Source of the DNA: Mytilus edulis
Taxonomy: Eukaryota > Mollusca > Bivalvia > Mytilida > Mytilidae
Reading direction: 5' to 3'
DNA: 64,000 bases
Assembly (NCBI RefSeq): GCF_963676685.1
Contig: NC_092348.1
Coordinates: 29,921,386 to 29,985,385, forward strand
The notes under the pieces were generated by a model. It searched no databases and was not told the DNA's origin. It worked only from the letters and a program-made list of their open reading frames with translations. The position numbers and the translations under genes were made by a program. Shown one piece after another: positions 1-12,855 of the stretch (positions are counted from its first letter, which is position 1; each line of letters starts with the position of its first letter).

Positions 1-14
1 CCCCACCCGCACTA
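1..14 (+). tRNA. tRNA-Leu(UAA), 3' end only (window edge)
   Basis: The window opens inside the T arm: last T-loop base, CCCAC of the T stem, CCGCACT of the acceptor stem and the discriminator A. The rest of the gene lies outside the window. Confidence 0.9.
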
Positions 15-619
15 GTCTTATTTTTATTACACCAAATTGAAGTTTTGCCTGAAACTGAGTGAATTGTACGCAAGTGAAGCTCCTTATAATATCGAATAAG
101 CAATGCAATCAAAGTTCCCAAATATAGATCTACAGTTGCTGCTAGAACAGTAAGTAATGCTTTAAATTGTTACCGCAGTATTTTTTCCTAATAGCGCAAC
201 TGCAATCAGGAGTAACACTAAAAATGACTAAGCAGATATCATATGCCCTTGCAGTACACTTTTATGAAAAGGAAAAATATTGTATGTAAAATTGCTCCCG
301 TGATGCGAATTGATTTTTTTTTTCTTTCGGTGAAATGATCGTTTATGAGATAATAAACTTTTTTTTCTCTCGCAATTATGAAAATTCTTACAGTAACGGT
401 ACTCGGGTTGACAAAACATCAAGTTTCACTTAATTGAATGTTTCAGCATGAAATCAGTTGAATTGCACGGGATTTTCGATGAAAAGGCTGTCTATTTGAT
501 TATTTTTCCTTTGCGGTATTTGATCTACACAATTGCGCCTTACAAATGAAATGCGAACATTGTGATAAGTAGCTATAGATTCATGTAACCATTTAAGATC
601 CCCATCTGTAACAGTGTGG

Positions 620-630
620 TGGCCGAGTGG
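620..630 (+). promoter_or_regulatory. Pol III A box (type copy)
   Basis: TGGCCGAGTGG matches the TRGCNNAGYGG consensus exactly. It is shared by all complete copies except four in which the first T is C. Confidence 0.93.
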
Positions 631-673
631 TTAAGGCGTTGGACTTAAGTTCCAATGGACGTATGTCCGCGTG

Positions 674-684
674 GGTTCGAACCC
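674..684 (+). promoter_or_regulatory. Pol III B box (type copy)
   Basis: GGTTCGAACCC matches the TFIIIC B-box consensus and overlaps the T loop. It is retained in the 3' tRNA halves left downstream of every LINE insertion. Confidence 0.93.
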
Positions 685-701
685 CACCCGCACTAGTCTT
701 A

Positions 702-706
702 TTTTT
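702..706 (+). terminator. Pol III terminator (type copy)
   Basis: TTTTT lies seven bases after the discriminator base, the expected place for Pol III termination. It is preserved in every homogenised unit. Confidence 0.85.
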
Positions 707-1292
707 ATTACACCAAATTGAAGTTTTGCCTGAAACTGAGTGAATTGTACGCAAGTGAAGCTCCTTATAATATCGAATAAGCAATGCAATCAAAGTTCCC
801 AAATATAGATCTACAGTTGCTGCTAGAACAGTAAGTAATGCTTTAAATTGTTACCGCAGTATTTTTTCCTAATAGCGCAACTGCAATCAGGAGTAACATT
901 TAAAATGACTAAGCAGATATCATATGCCCTTGCAGTACACTTTTATGAAAAGGAAAAATATTGTATGTAAAATTGCTCCCGTGATGCGAATTGATTTTTT
1001 TTTCTTTCGGTGAAATGATCGTTTATGAGATAATAAACTTTTTTTTCTCTCGCAATTATGAAAATTCTTACAGTAACGGTACTCGGGTTGACAAAACATC
1101 AAGTTTCACTTAATTGAATGTTTCAGCATGAAATCAGTTGAATTGCACGGGATTTTCGATGAAAAGGCTGTCTATTTGATTATTTTTCCTTTGCGGTATT
1201 TGATCTACACAATTGCGCCTTACAAATGAAATGCGAACATTGTGATAAGTAGCTATAGATTCATGTAACCATTTAAGATCCCCATCTGTAAC

Positions 1293-1375
1293 AGTGTGGC
1301 GGCCGAGTGGTTAAGGCGTTGGACTTAAGTTCCAATGGACGTATGTCCGCGTGGGTTCGAACCCCACCCGCACTA
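1293..1375 (+). tRNA. tRNA-Leu(UAA), C8 variant
   Basis: Position 8 is C rather than the near-universal U8, which also alters the first base of the A box. Rest as type copy. Spacer cattt/T9/ATA. Confidence 0.93.
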
Positions 1376-1972
1376 GTCTTATTTTTATTACACCAAATTG
1401 AAGTTTTGCCTGAAACTGAGTGAATTGTACGCAAGTGAAGCTCCTTATAATATCGAATAAGCAATGCAATCAAAGTTCCCAAATATAGATCTACAGTTGC
1501 TGCTAGAACAGTAAGTAATGCTTTAAATTGTTACCGCAGTATTTTTTCCTAATAGCGCAACTGCAATCAGGAGTAACACTTAAAATGACTAAGCAGATAT
1601 CATATGCCCTTGCAGTACACTTTTATGAAAAGGAAAAATATTGTATGTAAAATTGCTCCCGTGATGCGAATTGATTTTTTTTTCTTTCGGTGAAATGATC
1701 GTTTATGAGATGATAAACTTTTTTTTCTCTCGCAATTATGAAAATTCTTACAGTAACGGTACTCGGGTTGACAAAACATCAAGTTTCACTTAATTGAATG
1801 TTTCAGCATGAAATCAGTTGAATTGCACGGGATTTTCGATGAAAAGGCTGTCTATTTGATTATTTTTCCTTTGCGGTATTTGATCTACACAATTGCGCCT
1901 TACAAATGAAATGCGAACATTGTGATAAGTAGCTATAGATTCATGTAACCATTTAAGATCCCCATCTGTAAC

Positions 1973-2055
1973 AGTGTGGTGGCCGAGTGGTTAAGGCGTT
2001 GGACTTAAGTTCCAATGGACGTATGTCCGCGTGGGTTCGAACCCCACCCGCACTA
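1973..2055 (+). tRNA. tRNA-Leu(UAA)
   Basis: Identical to the type copy. Spacer cactt/T9/ATG. Confidence 0.97.
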
Positions 2056-2652
2056 GTCTTATTTTTATTACACCAAATTGAAGTTTTGCCTGAAACTGAG
2101 TGAATTGTACGCAAGTGAAGCTCCTTATAATATCGAATAAGCAATGCAATCAAAGTTCCCAAATATAGATCTACAGTTGCTGCTAGAACAGTAAGTAATG
2201 CTTTAAATTGTTACCGCAGTATTTTTTCCTAATAGCGCAACTGCAATCAGGAGTAACACTTAAAATGACTAAGCAGATATCATATGCCCTTGCAGTACAC
2301 TTTTATGAAAAGGAAAAATATTGTATGTAAAATTGCTCCCGTGATGCGAATTGATTTTTTTTTCTTTCGGTGAAATGATCGTTTATGAGATGATAAACTT
2401 TTTTTTCTCTCGCAATTATGAAAATTCTTACAGTAACGGTACTCGGGTTGACAAAACATCAAGTTTCACTTAATTGAATGTTTCAGCATGAAATCAGTTG
2501 AATTGCACGGGATTTTCGATGAAAAGGCTGTCTATTTGATTATTTTTCCTTTGCGGTATTTGATCTACACAATTGCGCCTTACAAATGAAATGCGAACAT
2601 TGTGATAAGTAGCTATAGATTCATGTAACCATTTAAGATCCCCATCTGTAAC

Positions 2653-2735
2653 AGTGTGGTGGCCGAGTGGTTAAGGCGTTGGACTTAAGTTCCAATGGAC
2701 GTATGTCCGCGTGGGTTCGAACCCCACCCGCGCTA
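2653..2735 (+). tRNA. tRNA-Leu(UAA), acceptor variant
   Basis: The 3' acceptor strand reads CCGCGCT (A to G), turning the third acceptor pair from U-A to U-G, which is tolerable. Spacer cactt/T9/ATG. Confidence 0.95.
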
Positions 2736-3332
2736 GTCTTATTTTTATTACACCAAATTGAAGTTTTGCCTGAAACTGAGTGAATTGTACGCAAGTGAAG
2801 CTCCTTATAATATCGAATAAGCAATGCAATCAAAGTTCCCAAATATAGATCTACAGTTGCTGCTAGAACAGTAAGTAATGCTTTAAATTGTTACCGCAGT
2901 ATTTTTTCCTAATAGCGCAACTGCAATCAGGAGTAACACTTAAAATGACTAAGCAGATATCATATGCCCTTGCAGTACACTTTTATGAAAAGGAAAAATA
3001 TTGTATGTAAAATTGCTCCCGTGATGCGAATTGATTTTTTTTTCTTTCGGTGAAATGATCGTTTATGAGATGATAAACTTTTTTTTCTCTCGCAATTATG
3101 AAAATTCTTACAGTAACGGTACTCGGGTTGACAAAACATCAAGTTTCACTTAATTGAATGTTTCAGCATGAAATCAGTTGAATTGCACGGGATTTTCGAT
3201 GAAAAGGCTGTCTATTTGATTATTTTTCCTTTGCGGTATTTGATCTACACAATTGCGCCTTACAAATGAAATGCGAACATTGTGATAAGTAGCTATAGAT
3301 TCATGTAACCATTTAAGATCCCCATCTGTAAC

Positions 3333-3415
3333 AGTGTGGTGGCCGAGTGGTTAAGGCGTTGGACTTAAGTTCCAATGGACGTATGTCCGCGTGGGTTCGA
3401 ACCCCACCCGCACTA
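3333..3415 (+). tRNA. tRNA-Leu(UAA)
   Basis: Identical to the type copy. Spacer cactt/T9/ATG. Confidence 0.97.
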
Positions 3416-4012
3416 GTCTTATTTTTATTACACCAAATTGAAGTTTTGCCTGAAACTGAGTGAATTGTACGCAAGTGAAGCTCCTTATAATATCGAATAA
3501 GCAATGCAATCAAAGTTCCCAAATATAGATCTACAGTTGCTGCTAGAACAGTAAGTAATGCTTTAAATTGTTACCGCAGTATTTTTTCCTAATAGCGCAA
3601 CTGCAATCAGGAGTAACACTTAAAATGACTAAGCAGATATCATATGCCCTTGCAGTACACTTTTATGAAAAGGAAAAATATTGTATGTAAAATTGCTCCC
3701 GTGATGCGAATTGATTTTTTTTTCTTTCGGTGAAATGATCGTTTATGAGATGATAAACTTTTTTTTCTCTCGCAATTATGAAAATTCTTACAGTAACGGT
3801 ACTCGGGTTGACAAAACATCAAGTTTCACTTAATTGAATGTTTCAGCATGAAATCAGTTGAATTGCACGGGATTTTCGATGAAAAGGCTGTCTATTTGAT
3901 TATTTTTCCTTTGCGGTATTTGATCTACACAATTGCGCCTTACAAATGAAATGCGAACATTGTGATAAGTAGCTATAGATTCATGTAACCATTTAAGATC
4001 CCCATCTGTAAC

Positions 4013-4095
4013 AGTGTGGTGGCCGAGTGGTTAAGGCGTTGGACTTAAGTTCCAATGGACGTATGTCCGCGTGGGTTCGAACCCCACCCGCACTA
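4013..4095 (+). tRNA. tRNA-Leu(UAA)
   Basis: Identical to the type copy. Spacer cactt/T9/ATG. Confidence 0.97.
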
Positions 4096-4692
4096 GTCTT
4101 ATTTTTATTACACCAAATTGAAGTTTTGCCTGAAACTGAGTGAATTGTACGCAAGTGAAGCTCCTTATAATATCGAATAAGCAATGCAATCAAAGTTCCC
4201 AAATATAGATCTACAGTTGCTGCTAGAACAGTAAGTAATGCTTTAAATTGTTACCGCAGTATTTTTTCCTAATAGCGCAACTGCAATCAGGAGTAACACT
4301 TAAAATGACTAAGCAGATATCATATGCCCTTGCAGTACACTTTTATGAAAAGGAAAAATATTGTATGTAAAATTGCTCCCGTGATGCGAATTGATTTTTT
4401 TTTCTTTCGGTGAAATGATCGTTTATGAGATGATAAACTTTTTTTTCTCTCGCAATTATGAAAATTCTTACAGTAACGGTACTCGGGTTGACAAAACATC
4501 AAGTTTCACTTAATTGAATGTTTCAGCATGAAATCAGTTGAATTGCACGGGATTTTCGATGAAAAGGCTGTCTATTTGATTATTTTTCCTTTGCGGTATT
4601 TGATCTACACAATTGCGCCTTACAAATGAAATGCGAACATTGTGATAAGTAGCTATAGATTCATGTAACCATTTAAGATCCCCATCTGTAAC

Positions 4693-4775
4693 AGTGTGGC
4701 GGCCGAGTGGTTAAGGCGTTGGACTTAAGTTCCAATGGACGTATGTCCGCGTGGGTTCGAACCCCACCCGCACTA
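4693..4775 (+). tRNA. tRNA-Leu(UAA), C8 variant
   Basis: C at position 8 as in the copy at 1293, but on a different spacer haplotype (cactt/T9/ATG), suggesting exchange between units. Confidence 0.93.
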
Positions 4776-5372
4776 GTCTTATTTTTATTACACCAAATTG
4801 AAGTTTTGCCTGAAACTGAGTGAATTGTACGCAAGTGAAGCTCCTTATAATATCGAATAAGCAATGCAATCAAAGTTCCCAAATATAGATCTACAGTTGC
4901 TGCTAGAACAGTAAGTAATGCTTTAAATTGTTACCGCAGTATTTTTTCCTAATAGCGCAACTGCAATCAGGAGTAACACTTAAAATGACTAAGCAGATAT
5001 CATATGCCCTTGCAGTACACTTTTATGAAAAGGAAAAATATTGTATGTAAAATTGCTCCCGTGATGCGAATTGATTTTTTTTTCTTTCGGTGAAATGATC
5101 GTTTATGAGATAATAAACTTTTTTTTCTCTCGCAATTATGAAAATTCTTACAGTAACGGTACTCGGGTTGACAAAACATCAAGTTTCACTTAATTGAATG
5201 TTTCAGCATGAAATCAGTTGAATTGCACGGGATTTTCGATGAAAAGGCTGTCTATTTGATTATTTTTCCTTTGCGGTATTTGATCTACACAATTGCGCCT
5301 TACAAATGAAATGCGAACATTGTGATAAGTAGCTATAGATTCATGTAACCATTTAAGATCCCCATCTGTAAC

Positions 5373-5455
5373 AGTGTGGTGGCCGAGTGGTTAAGGCGTT
5401 GGACTTAAGTTCCAATGGACGTATGTCCGCGTGGGTTCGAACCCCACCCGCACTA
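5373..5455 (+). tRNA. tRNA-Leu(UAA)
   Basis: Identical to the type copy. Spacer cactt/T9/ATA. Confidence 0.97.
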
Positions 5456-6052
5456 GTCTTATTTTTATTACACCAAATTGAAGTTTTGCCTGAAACTGAG
5501 TGAATTGTACGCAAGTGAAGCTCCTTATAATATCGAATAAGCAATGCAATCAAAGTTCCCAAATATAGATCTACAGTTGCTGCTAGAACAGTAAGTAATG
5601 CTTTAAATTGTTACCGCAGTATTTTTTCCTAATAGCGCAACTGCAATCAGGAGTAACACTTAAAATGACTAAGCAGATATCATATGCCCTTGCAGTACAC
5701 TTTTATGAAAAGGAAAAATATTGTATGTAAAATTGCTCCCGTGATGCGAATTGATTTTTTTTTCTTTCGGTGAAATGATCGTTTATGAGATAATAAACTT
5801 TTTTTTCTCTCGCAATTATGAAAATTCTTACAGTAACGGTACTCGGGTTGACAAAACATCAAGTTTCACTTAATTGAATGTTTCAGCATGAAATCAGTTG
5901 AATTGCACGGGATTTTCGATGAAAAGGCTGTCTATTTGATTATTTTTCCTTTGCGGTATTTGATCTACACAATTGCGCCTTACAAATGAAATGCGAACAT
6001 TGTGATAAGTAGCTATAGATTCATGTAACCATTTAAGATCCCCATCTGTAAC

Positions 6053-6135
6053 AGTGTGGTGGCCGAGTGGTTAAGGCGTTGGACTTAAGTTCCAATGGAC
6101 GTATGTCCGCGTGGGTTCGAACCCCACCCGCACTA
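6053..6135 (+). tRNA. tRNA-Leu(UAA)
   Basis: Identical to the type copy. Spacer cactt/T9/ATA. Confidence 0.97.
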
Positions 6136-6732
6136 GTCTTATTTTTATTACACCAAATTGAAGTTTTGCCTGAAACTGAGTGAATTGTACGCAAGTGAAG
6201 CTCCTTATAATATCGAATAAGCAATGCAATCAAAGTTCCCAAATATAGATCTACAGTTGCTGCTAGAACAGTAAGTAATGCTTTAAATTGTTACCGCAGT
6301 ATTTTTTCCTAATAGCGCAACTGCAATCAGGAGTAACACTTAAAATGACTAAGCAGATATCATATGCCCTTGCAGTACACTTTTATGAAAAGGAAAAATA
6401 TTGTATGTAAAATTGCTCCCGTGATGCGAATTGATTTTTTTTTCTTTCGGTGAAATGATCGTTTATGAGATGATAAACTTTTTTTTCTCTCGCAATTATG
6501 AAAATTCTTACAGTAACGGTACTCGGGTTGACAAAACATCAAGTTTCACTTAATTGAATGTTTCAGCATGAAATCAGTTGAATTGCACGGGATTTTCGAT
6601 GAAAAGGCTGTCTATTTGATTATTTTTCCTTTGCGGTATTTGATCTACACAATTGCGCCTTACAAATGAAATGCGAACATTGTGATAAGTAGCTATAGAT
6701 TCATGTAACCATTTAAGATCCCCATCTGTAAC

Positions 6733-6815
6733 AGTGTGGTGGCCGAGTGGTTAAGGCGTTGGACTTAAGTTCCAATGGACGTATGTCCGCGTGGGTTCGA
6801 ACCCCACCCGCACTA
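6733..6815 (+). tRNA. tRNA-Leu(UAA)
   Basis: Identical to the type copy. Spacer cactt/T9/ATG. Confidence 0.97.
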
Positions 6816-7412
6816 GTCTTATTTTTATTACACCAAATTGAAGTTTTGCCTGAAACTGAGTGAATTGTACGCAAGTGAAGCTCCTTATAATATCGAATAA
6901 GCAATGCAATCAAAGTTCCCAAATATAGATCTACAGTTGCTGCTAGAACAGTAAGTAATGCTTTAAATTGTTACCGCAGTATTTTTTCCTAATAGCGCAA
7001 CTGCAATCAGGAGTAACACTTAAAATGACTAAGCAGATATCATATGCCCTTGCAGTACACTTTTATGAAAAGGAAAAATATTGTATGTAAAATTGCTCCC
7101 GTGATGCGAATTGATTTTTTTTTCTTTCGGTGAAATGATCGTTTATGAGATGATAAACTTTTTTTTCTCTCGCAATTATGAAAATTCTTACAGTAACGGT
7201 ACTCGGGTTGACAAAACATCAAGTTTCACTTAATTGAATGTTTCAGCATGAAATCAGTTGAATTGCACGGGATTTTCGATGAAAAGGCTGTCTATTTGAT
7301 TATTTTTCCTTTGCGGTATTTGATCTACACAATTGCGCCTTACAAATGAAATGCGAACATTGTGATAAGTAGCTATAGATTCATGTAACCATTTAAGATC
7401 CCCATCTGTAAC

Positions 7413-7495
7413 AGTGTGGTGGCCGAGTGGTTAAGGCGTTGGACTTAAGTTCCAATGGACGTATGTCCGCGTGGGTTCGAACCCCACCCGCACTA
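7413..7495 (+). tRNA. tRNA-Leu(UAA)
   Basis: Identical to the type copy. Spacer cactt/T9/ATG. Confidence 0.97.
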
Positions 7496-8092
7496 GTCTT
7501 ATTTTTATTACACCAAATTGAAGTTTTGCCTGAAACTGAGTGAATTGTACGCAAGTGAAGCTCCTTATAATATCGAATAAGCAATGCAATCAAAGTTCCC
7601 AAATATAGATCTACAGTTGCTGCTAGAACAGTAAGTAATGCTTTAAATTGTTACCGCAGTATTTTTTCCTAATAGCGCAACTGCAATCAGGAGTAACACT
7701 TAAAATGACTAAGCAGATATCATATGCCCTTGCAGTACACTTTTATGAAAAGGAAAAATATTGTATGTAAAATTGCTCCCGTGATGCGAATTGATTTTTT
7801 TTTCTTTCGGTGAAATGATCGTTTATGAGATGATAAACTTTTTTTTCTCTCGCAATTATGAAAATTCTTACAGTAACGGTACTCGGGTTGACAAAACATC
7901 AAGTTTCACTTAATTGAATGTTTCAGCATGAAATCAGTTGAATTGCACGGGATTTTCGATGAAAAGGCTGTCTATTTGATTATTTTTCCTTTGCGGTATT
8001 TGATCTACACAATTGCGCCTTACAAATGAAATGCGAACATTGTGATAAGTAGCTATAGATTCATGTAACCATTTAAGATCCCCATCTGTAAC

Positions 8093-8175
8093 AGTGTGGT
8101 GGCCGAGTGGTTAAGGCGTTGGACTTAAGTTCCAATGGACGTATGTCCGCGTGGGTTCGAACCCCACCCGCACTA
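8093..8175 (+). tRNA. tRNA-Leu(UAA)
   Basis: Identical to the type copy. Spacer cactt/T9/ATG. Confidence 0.97.
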
Positions 8176-8773
8176 GTCTTATTTTTATTACACCAAATTG
8201 AAGTTTTGCCTGAAACTGAGTGAATTGTACGCAAGTGAAGCTCCTTATAATATCGAATAAGCAATGCAATCAAAGTTCCCAAATATAGATCTACAGTTGC
8301 TGCTAGAACAGTAAGTAATGCTTTAAATTGTTACCGCAGTATTTTTTCCTAATAGCGCAACTGCAATCAGGAGTAACACTAAAAATGACTAAGCAGATAT
8401 CATATGCCCTTGCAGTACACTTTTATGAAAAGGAAAAATATTGTATGTAAAATTGCTCCCGTGATGCGAATTGATTTTTTTTTTCTTTCGGTGAAATGAT
8501 CGTTTATGAGATAATAAACTTTTTTTTCTCTCGCAATTATGAAAATTCTTACAGTAACGGTACTCGGGTTGACAAAACATCAAGTTTCACTTAATTGAAT
8601 GTTTCAGCATGAAATCAGTTGAATTGCACGGGATTTTCGATGAAAAGGCTGTCTATTTGATTATTTTTCCTTTGCGGTATTTGATCTACACAATTGCGCC
8701 TTACAAATGAAATGCGAACATTGTGATAAGTAGCTATAGATTCATGTAACCATTTAAGATCCCCATCTGTAAC

Positions 8774-8856
8774 AGTGTGGTGGCCGAGTGGTTAAGGCGT
8801 TGGACTTAAGTTCCAATGGACGTATGTCCGCGTGGGTTCGAACCCCACCCGCACTA
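8774..8856 (+). tRNA. tRNA-Leu(UAA)
   Basis: Identical to the type copy. Spacer cacta/T10/ATA (681-bp unit). Confidence 0.97.
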
Positions 8857-9453
8857 GTCTTATTTTTATTACACCAAATTGAAGTTTTGCCTGAAACTGA
8901 GTGAATTGTACGCAAGTGAAGCTCCTTATAATATCGAATAAGCAATGCAATCAAAGTTCCCAAATATAGATCTACAGTTGCTGCTAGAACAGTAAGTAAT
9001 GCTTTAAATTGTTACCGCAGTATTTTTTCCTAATAGCGCAACTGCAATCAGGAGTAACACTTAAAATGACTAAGCAGATATCATATGCCCTTGCAGTACA
9101 CTTTTATGAAAAGGAAAAATATTGTATGTAAAATTGCTCCCGTGATGCGAATTGATTTTTTTTTCTTTCGGTGAAATGATCGTTTATGAGATGATAAACT
9201 TTTTTTTCTCTCGCAATTATGAAAATTCTTACAGTAACGGTACTCGGGTTGACAAAACATCAAGTTTCACTTAATTGAATGTTTCAGCATGAAATCAGTT
9301 GAATTGCACGGGATTTTCGATGAAAAGGCTGTCTATTTGATTATTTTTCCTTTGCGGTATTTGATCTACACAATTGCGCCTTACAAATGAAATGCGAACA
9401 TTGTGATAAGTAGCTATAGATTCATGTAACCATTTAAGATCCCCATCTGTAAC

Positions 9454-9536
9454 AGTGTGGTGGCCGAGTGGTTAAGGCGTTGGACTTAAGTTCCAATGGA
9501 CGTATGTTTGCGTGGGTTCGAACCCCACCCGCACTA
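9454..9536 (+). tRNA. tRNA-Leu(UAA), variable-arm variant
   Basis: The variable-arm 3' strand reads GTTT instead of GTCC (adjacent CC to TT), weakening its pairing with GGAC. Spacer cactt/T9/ATG. Confidence 0.94.
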
Positions 9537-10133
9537 GTCTTATTTTTATTACACCAAATTGAAGTTTTGCCTGAAACTGAGTGAATTGTACGCAAGTGAA
9601 GCTCCTTATAATATCGAATAAGCAATGCAATCAAAGTTCCCAAATATAGATCTACAGTTGCTGCTAGAACAGTAAGTAATGCTTTAAATTGTTACCGCAG
9701 TATTTTTTCCTAATAGCGCAACTGCAATCAGGAGTAACACTTAAAATGACTAAGCAGATATCATATGCCCTTGCAGTACACTTTTATGAAAAGGAAAAAT
9801 ATTGTATGTAAAATTGCTCCCGTGATGCGAATTGATTTTTTTTTCTTTCGGTGAAATGATCGTTTATGAGATGATAAACTTTTTTTTCTCTCGCAATTAT
9901 GAAAATTCTTACAGTAACGGTACTCGGGTTGACAAAACATCAAGTTTCACTTAATTGAATGTTTCAGCATGAAATCAGTTGAATTGCACGGGATTTTCGA
10001 TGAAAAGGCTGTCTATTTGATTATTTTTCCTTTGCGGTATTTGATCTACACAATTGCGCCTTACAAATGAAATGCGAACATTGTGATAAGTAGCTATAGA
10101 TTCATGTAACCATTTAAGATCCCCATCTGTAAC

Positions 10134-10216
10134 AGTGTGGTGGCCGAGTGGTTAAGGCGTTGGACTTAAGTTCCAATGGACGTATGTCCGCGTGGGTTCG
10201 AACCCCACCCGCACTA
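10134..10216 (+). tRNA. tRNA-Leu(UAA)
   Basis: Identical to the type copy. Spacer cactt/T9/ATG. Confidence 0.97.
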
Positions 10217-10813
10217 GTCTTATTTTTATTACACCAAATTGAAGTTTTGCCTGAAACTGAGTGAATTGTACGCAAGTGAAGCTCCTTATAATATCGAATA
10301 AGCAATGCAATCAAAGTTCCCAAATATAGATCTACAGTTGCTGCTAGAACAGTAAGTAATGCTTTAAATTGTTACCGCAGTATTTTTTCCTAATAGCGCA
10401 ACTGCAATCAGGAGTAACACTTAAAATGACTAAGCAGATATCATATGCCCTTGCAGTACACTTTTATGAAAAGGAAAAATATTGTATGTAAAATTGCTCC
10501 CGTGATGCGAATTGATTTTTTTTTCTTTCGGTGAAATGATCGTTTATGAGATGATAAACTTTTTTTTCTCTCGCAATTATGAAAATTCTTACAGTAACGG
10601 TACTCGGGTTGACAAAACATCAAGTTTCACTTAATTGAATGTTTCAGCATGAAATCAGTTGAATTGCACGGGATTTTCGATGAAAAGGCTGTCTATTTGA
10701 TTATTTTTCCTTTGCGGTATTTGATCTACACAATTGCGCCTTACAAATGAAATGCGAACATTGTGATAAGTAGCTATAGATTCATGTAACCATTTAAGAT
10801 CCCCATCTGTAAC

Positions 10814-10896
10814 AGTGTGGTGGCCGAGTGGTTAAGGCGTTGGACTTAAGTTCCAATGGACGTATGTCCGCGTGGGTTCGAACCCCACCCGCACTA
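10814..10896 (+). tRNA. tRNA-Leu(UAA)
   Basis: Identical to the type copy. Spacer cactt/T9/ATG. Confidence 0.97.
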
Positions 10897-11494
10897 GTCT
10901 TATTTTTATTACACCAAATTGAAGTTTTGCCTGAAACTGAGTGAATTGTACGCAAGTGAAGCTCCTTATAATATCGAATAAGCAATGCAATCAAAGTTCC
11001 CAAATATAGATCTACAGTTGCTGCTAGAACAGTAAGTAATGCTTTAAATTGTTACCGCAGTATTTTTTCCTAATAGCGCAACTGCAATCAGGAGTAACAC
11101 TAAAAATGACTAAGCAGATATCATATGCCCTTGCAGTACACTTTTATGAAAAGGAAAAATATTGTATGTAAAATTGCTCCCGTGATGCGAATTGATTTTT
11201 TTTTTCTTTCGGTGAAATGATCGTTTATGAGATAATAAACTTTTTTTTCTCTCGCAATTATGAAAATTCTTACAGTAACGGTACTCGGGTTGACAAAACA
11301 TCAAGTTTCACTTAATTGAATGTTTCAGCATGAAATCAGTTGAATTGCACGGGATTTTCGATGAAAAGGCTGTCTATTTGATTATTTTTCCTTTGCGGTA
11401 TTTGATCTACACAATTGCGCCTTACAAATGAAATGCGAACATTGTGATAAGTAGCTATAGATTCATGTAACCATTTAAGATCCCCATCTGTAAC

Positions 11495-11577
11495 AGTGTG
11501 GTGGCCGAGTGGTTAAGGCGTTGGACTTAAGTTCCAATGGACGTATGTCCGCGTGGGTTCGAACCCCACCCGCACTA
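11495..11577 (+). tRNA. tRNA-Leu(UAA)
   Basis: Identical to the type copy. Spacer cacta/T10/ATA. First member of a two-unit repeat. Confidence 0.97.
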
Positions 11578-12174
11578 GTCTTATTTTTATTACACCAAAT
11601 TGAAGTTTTGCCTGAAACTGAGTGAATTGTACGCAAGTGAAGCTCCTTATAATATCGAATAAGCAATGCAATCAAAGTTCCCAAATATAGATCTACAGTT
11701 GCTGCTAGAACAGTAAGTAATGCTTTAAATTGTTACCGCAGTATTTTTTCCTAATAGCGCAACTGCAATCAGGAGTAACATTTAAAATGACTAAGCAGAT
11801 ATCATATGCCCTTGCAGTACACTTTTATGAAAAGGAAAAATATTGTATGTAAAATTGCTCCCGTGATGCGAATTGATTTTTTTTTCTTTCGGTGAAATGA
11901 TCGTTTATGAGATAATAAACTTTTTTTTCTCTCGCAATTATGAAAATTCTTACAGTAACGGTACTCGGGTTGACAAAACATCAAGTTTCACTTAATTGAA
12001 TGTTTCAGCATGAAATCAGTTGAATTGCACGGGATTTTCGATGAAAAGGCTGTCTATTTGATTATTTTTCCTTTGCGGTATTTGATCTACACAATTGCGC
12101 CTTACAAATGAAATGCGAACATTGTGATAAGTAGCTATAGATTCATGTAACCATTTAAGATCCCCATCTGTAAC

Positions 12175-12257
12175 AGTGTGGCGGCCGAGTGGTTAAGGCG
12201 TTGGACTTAAGTTCCAATGGACGTATGTCCGCGTGGGTTCGAACCCCACCCGCACTA
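12175..12257 (+). tRNA. tRNA-Leu(UAA), C8 variant
   Basis: C at position 8. Spacer cattt/T9/ATA. Second member of the two-unit repeat. Confidence 0.93.
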
Positions 12258-12855
12258 GTCTTATTTTTATTACACCAAATTGAAGTTTTGCCTGAAACTG
12301 AGTGAATTGTACGCAAGTGAAGCTCCTTATAATATCGAATAAGCAATGCAATCAAAGTTCCCAAATATAGATCTACAGTTGCTGCTAGAACAGTAAGTAA
12401 TGCTTTAAATTGTTACCGCAGTATTTTTTCCTAATAGCGCAACTGCAATCAGGAGTAACACTAAAAATGACTAAGCAGATATCATATGCCCTTGCAGTAC
12501 ACTTTTATGAAAAGGAAAAATATTGTATGTAAAATTGCTCCCGTGATGCGAATTGATTTTTTTTTTCTTTCGGTGAAATGATCGTTTATGAGATAATAAA
12601 CTTTTTTTTCTCTCGCAATTATGAAAATTCTTACAGTAACGGTACTCGGGTTGACAAAACATCAAGTTTCACTTAATTGAATGTTTCAGCATGAAATCAG
12701 TTGAATTGCACGGGATTTTCGATGAAAAGGCTGTCTATTTGATTATTTTTCCTTTGCGGTATTTGATCTACACAATTGCGCCTTACAAATGAAATGCGAA
12801 CATTGTGATAAGTAGCTATAGATTCATGTAACCATTTAAGATCCCCATCTGTAAC

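Larger units (their letters stand above)
613..695 (+). tRNA. tRNA-Leu(UAA), type copy
   Basis: Charges leucine and reads UUA codons. Acceptor AGTGTGG pairs with CCGCACT (one G-U). The D arm is GCC...GGC and the anticodon stem TTGGA/TCCAA closes loop CTTAAGT, so the anticodon is TAA. A long class II variable arm (GGAC GTAT GTCC) is followed by T stem GTGGG/CCCAC with TTCGAAC loop and discriminator A, a leucine identity base. No intron and no encoded CCA, as usual for a nuclear eukaryotic gene. The A box, B box and T-run terminator are all present, so this copy looks transcribable by RNA polymerase III. In the copies below, the haplotype of the preceding spacer is given as site1/site2/site3. 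Here it is cacta/T10/ATA. Confidence 0.98.
613..1292 (+). repeat. Type unit of the 680-bp array
   Basis: One full period: tRNA-Leu 613-695, TTTTT at 702-706, then an AT-rich spacer with no open reading frame I consider real and no second RNA gene I recognise. Variable spacer sites define haplotypes: site 1 near 895 reads cactaaa, cacttaa or catttaa; site 2 is a run of nine or ten T near 995; site 3 near 1030 reads gagataataa or gagatgataa. The roughly 200 bp before the next tRNA (from about 1100) are the best preserved part in diverged units. Confidence 0.9.

Noticed and set aside
245-420. Possible second small RNA gene in the spacer (T runs near gaattgattttttttt and aaactttttttt)
   Set aside because: T runs could be Pol III terminators, but I find no A/B box, snRNA-like promoter element or stable conserved fold upstream.
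593-802. Repeated minus-strand frames of 63-69 codons over each tRNA and 60-64 codons over each spacer
   Set aside because: They are antisense to a structural RNA gene and AT-rich spacer, and change length with the T run and the aac/atc allele. Their repetition reflects the array, not selection on protein.
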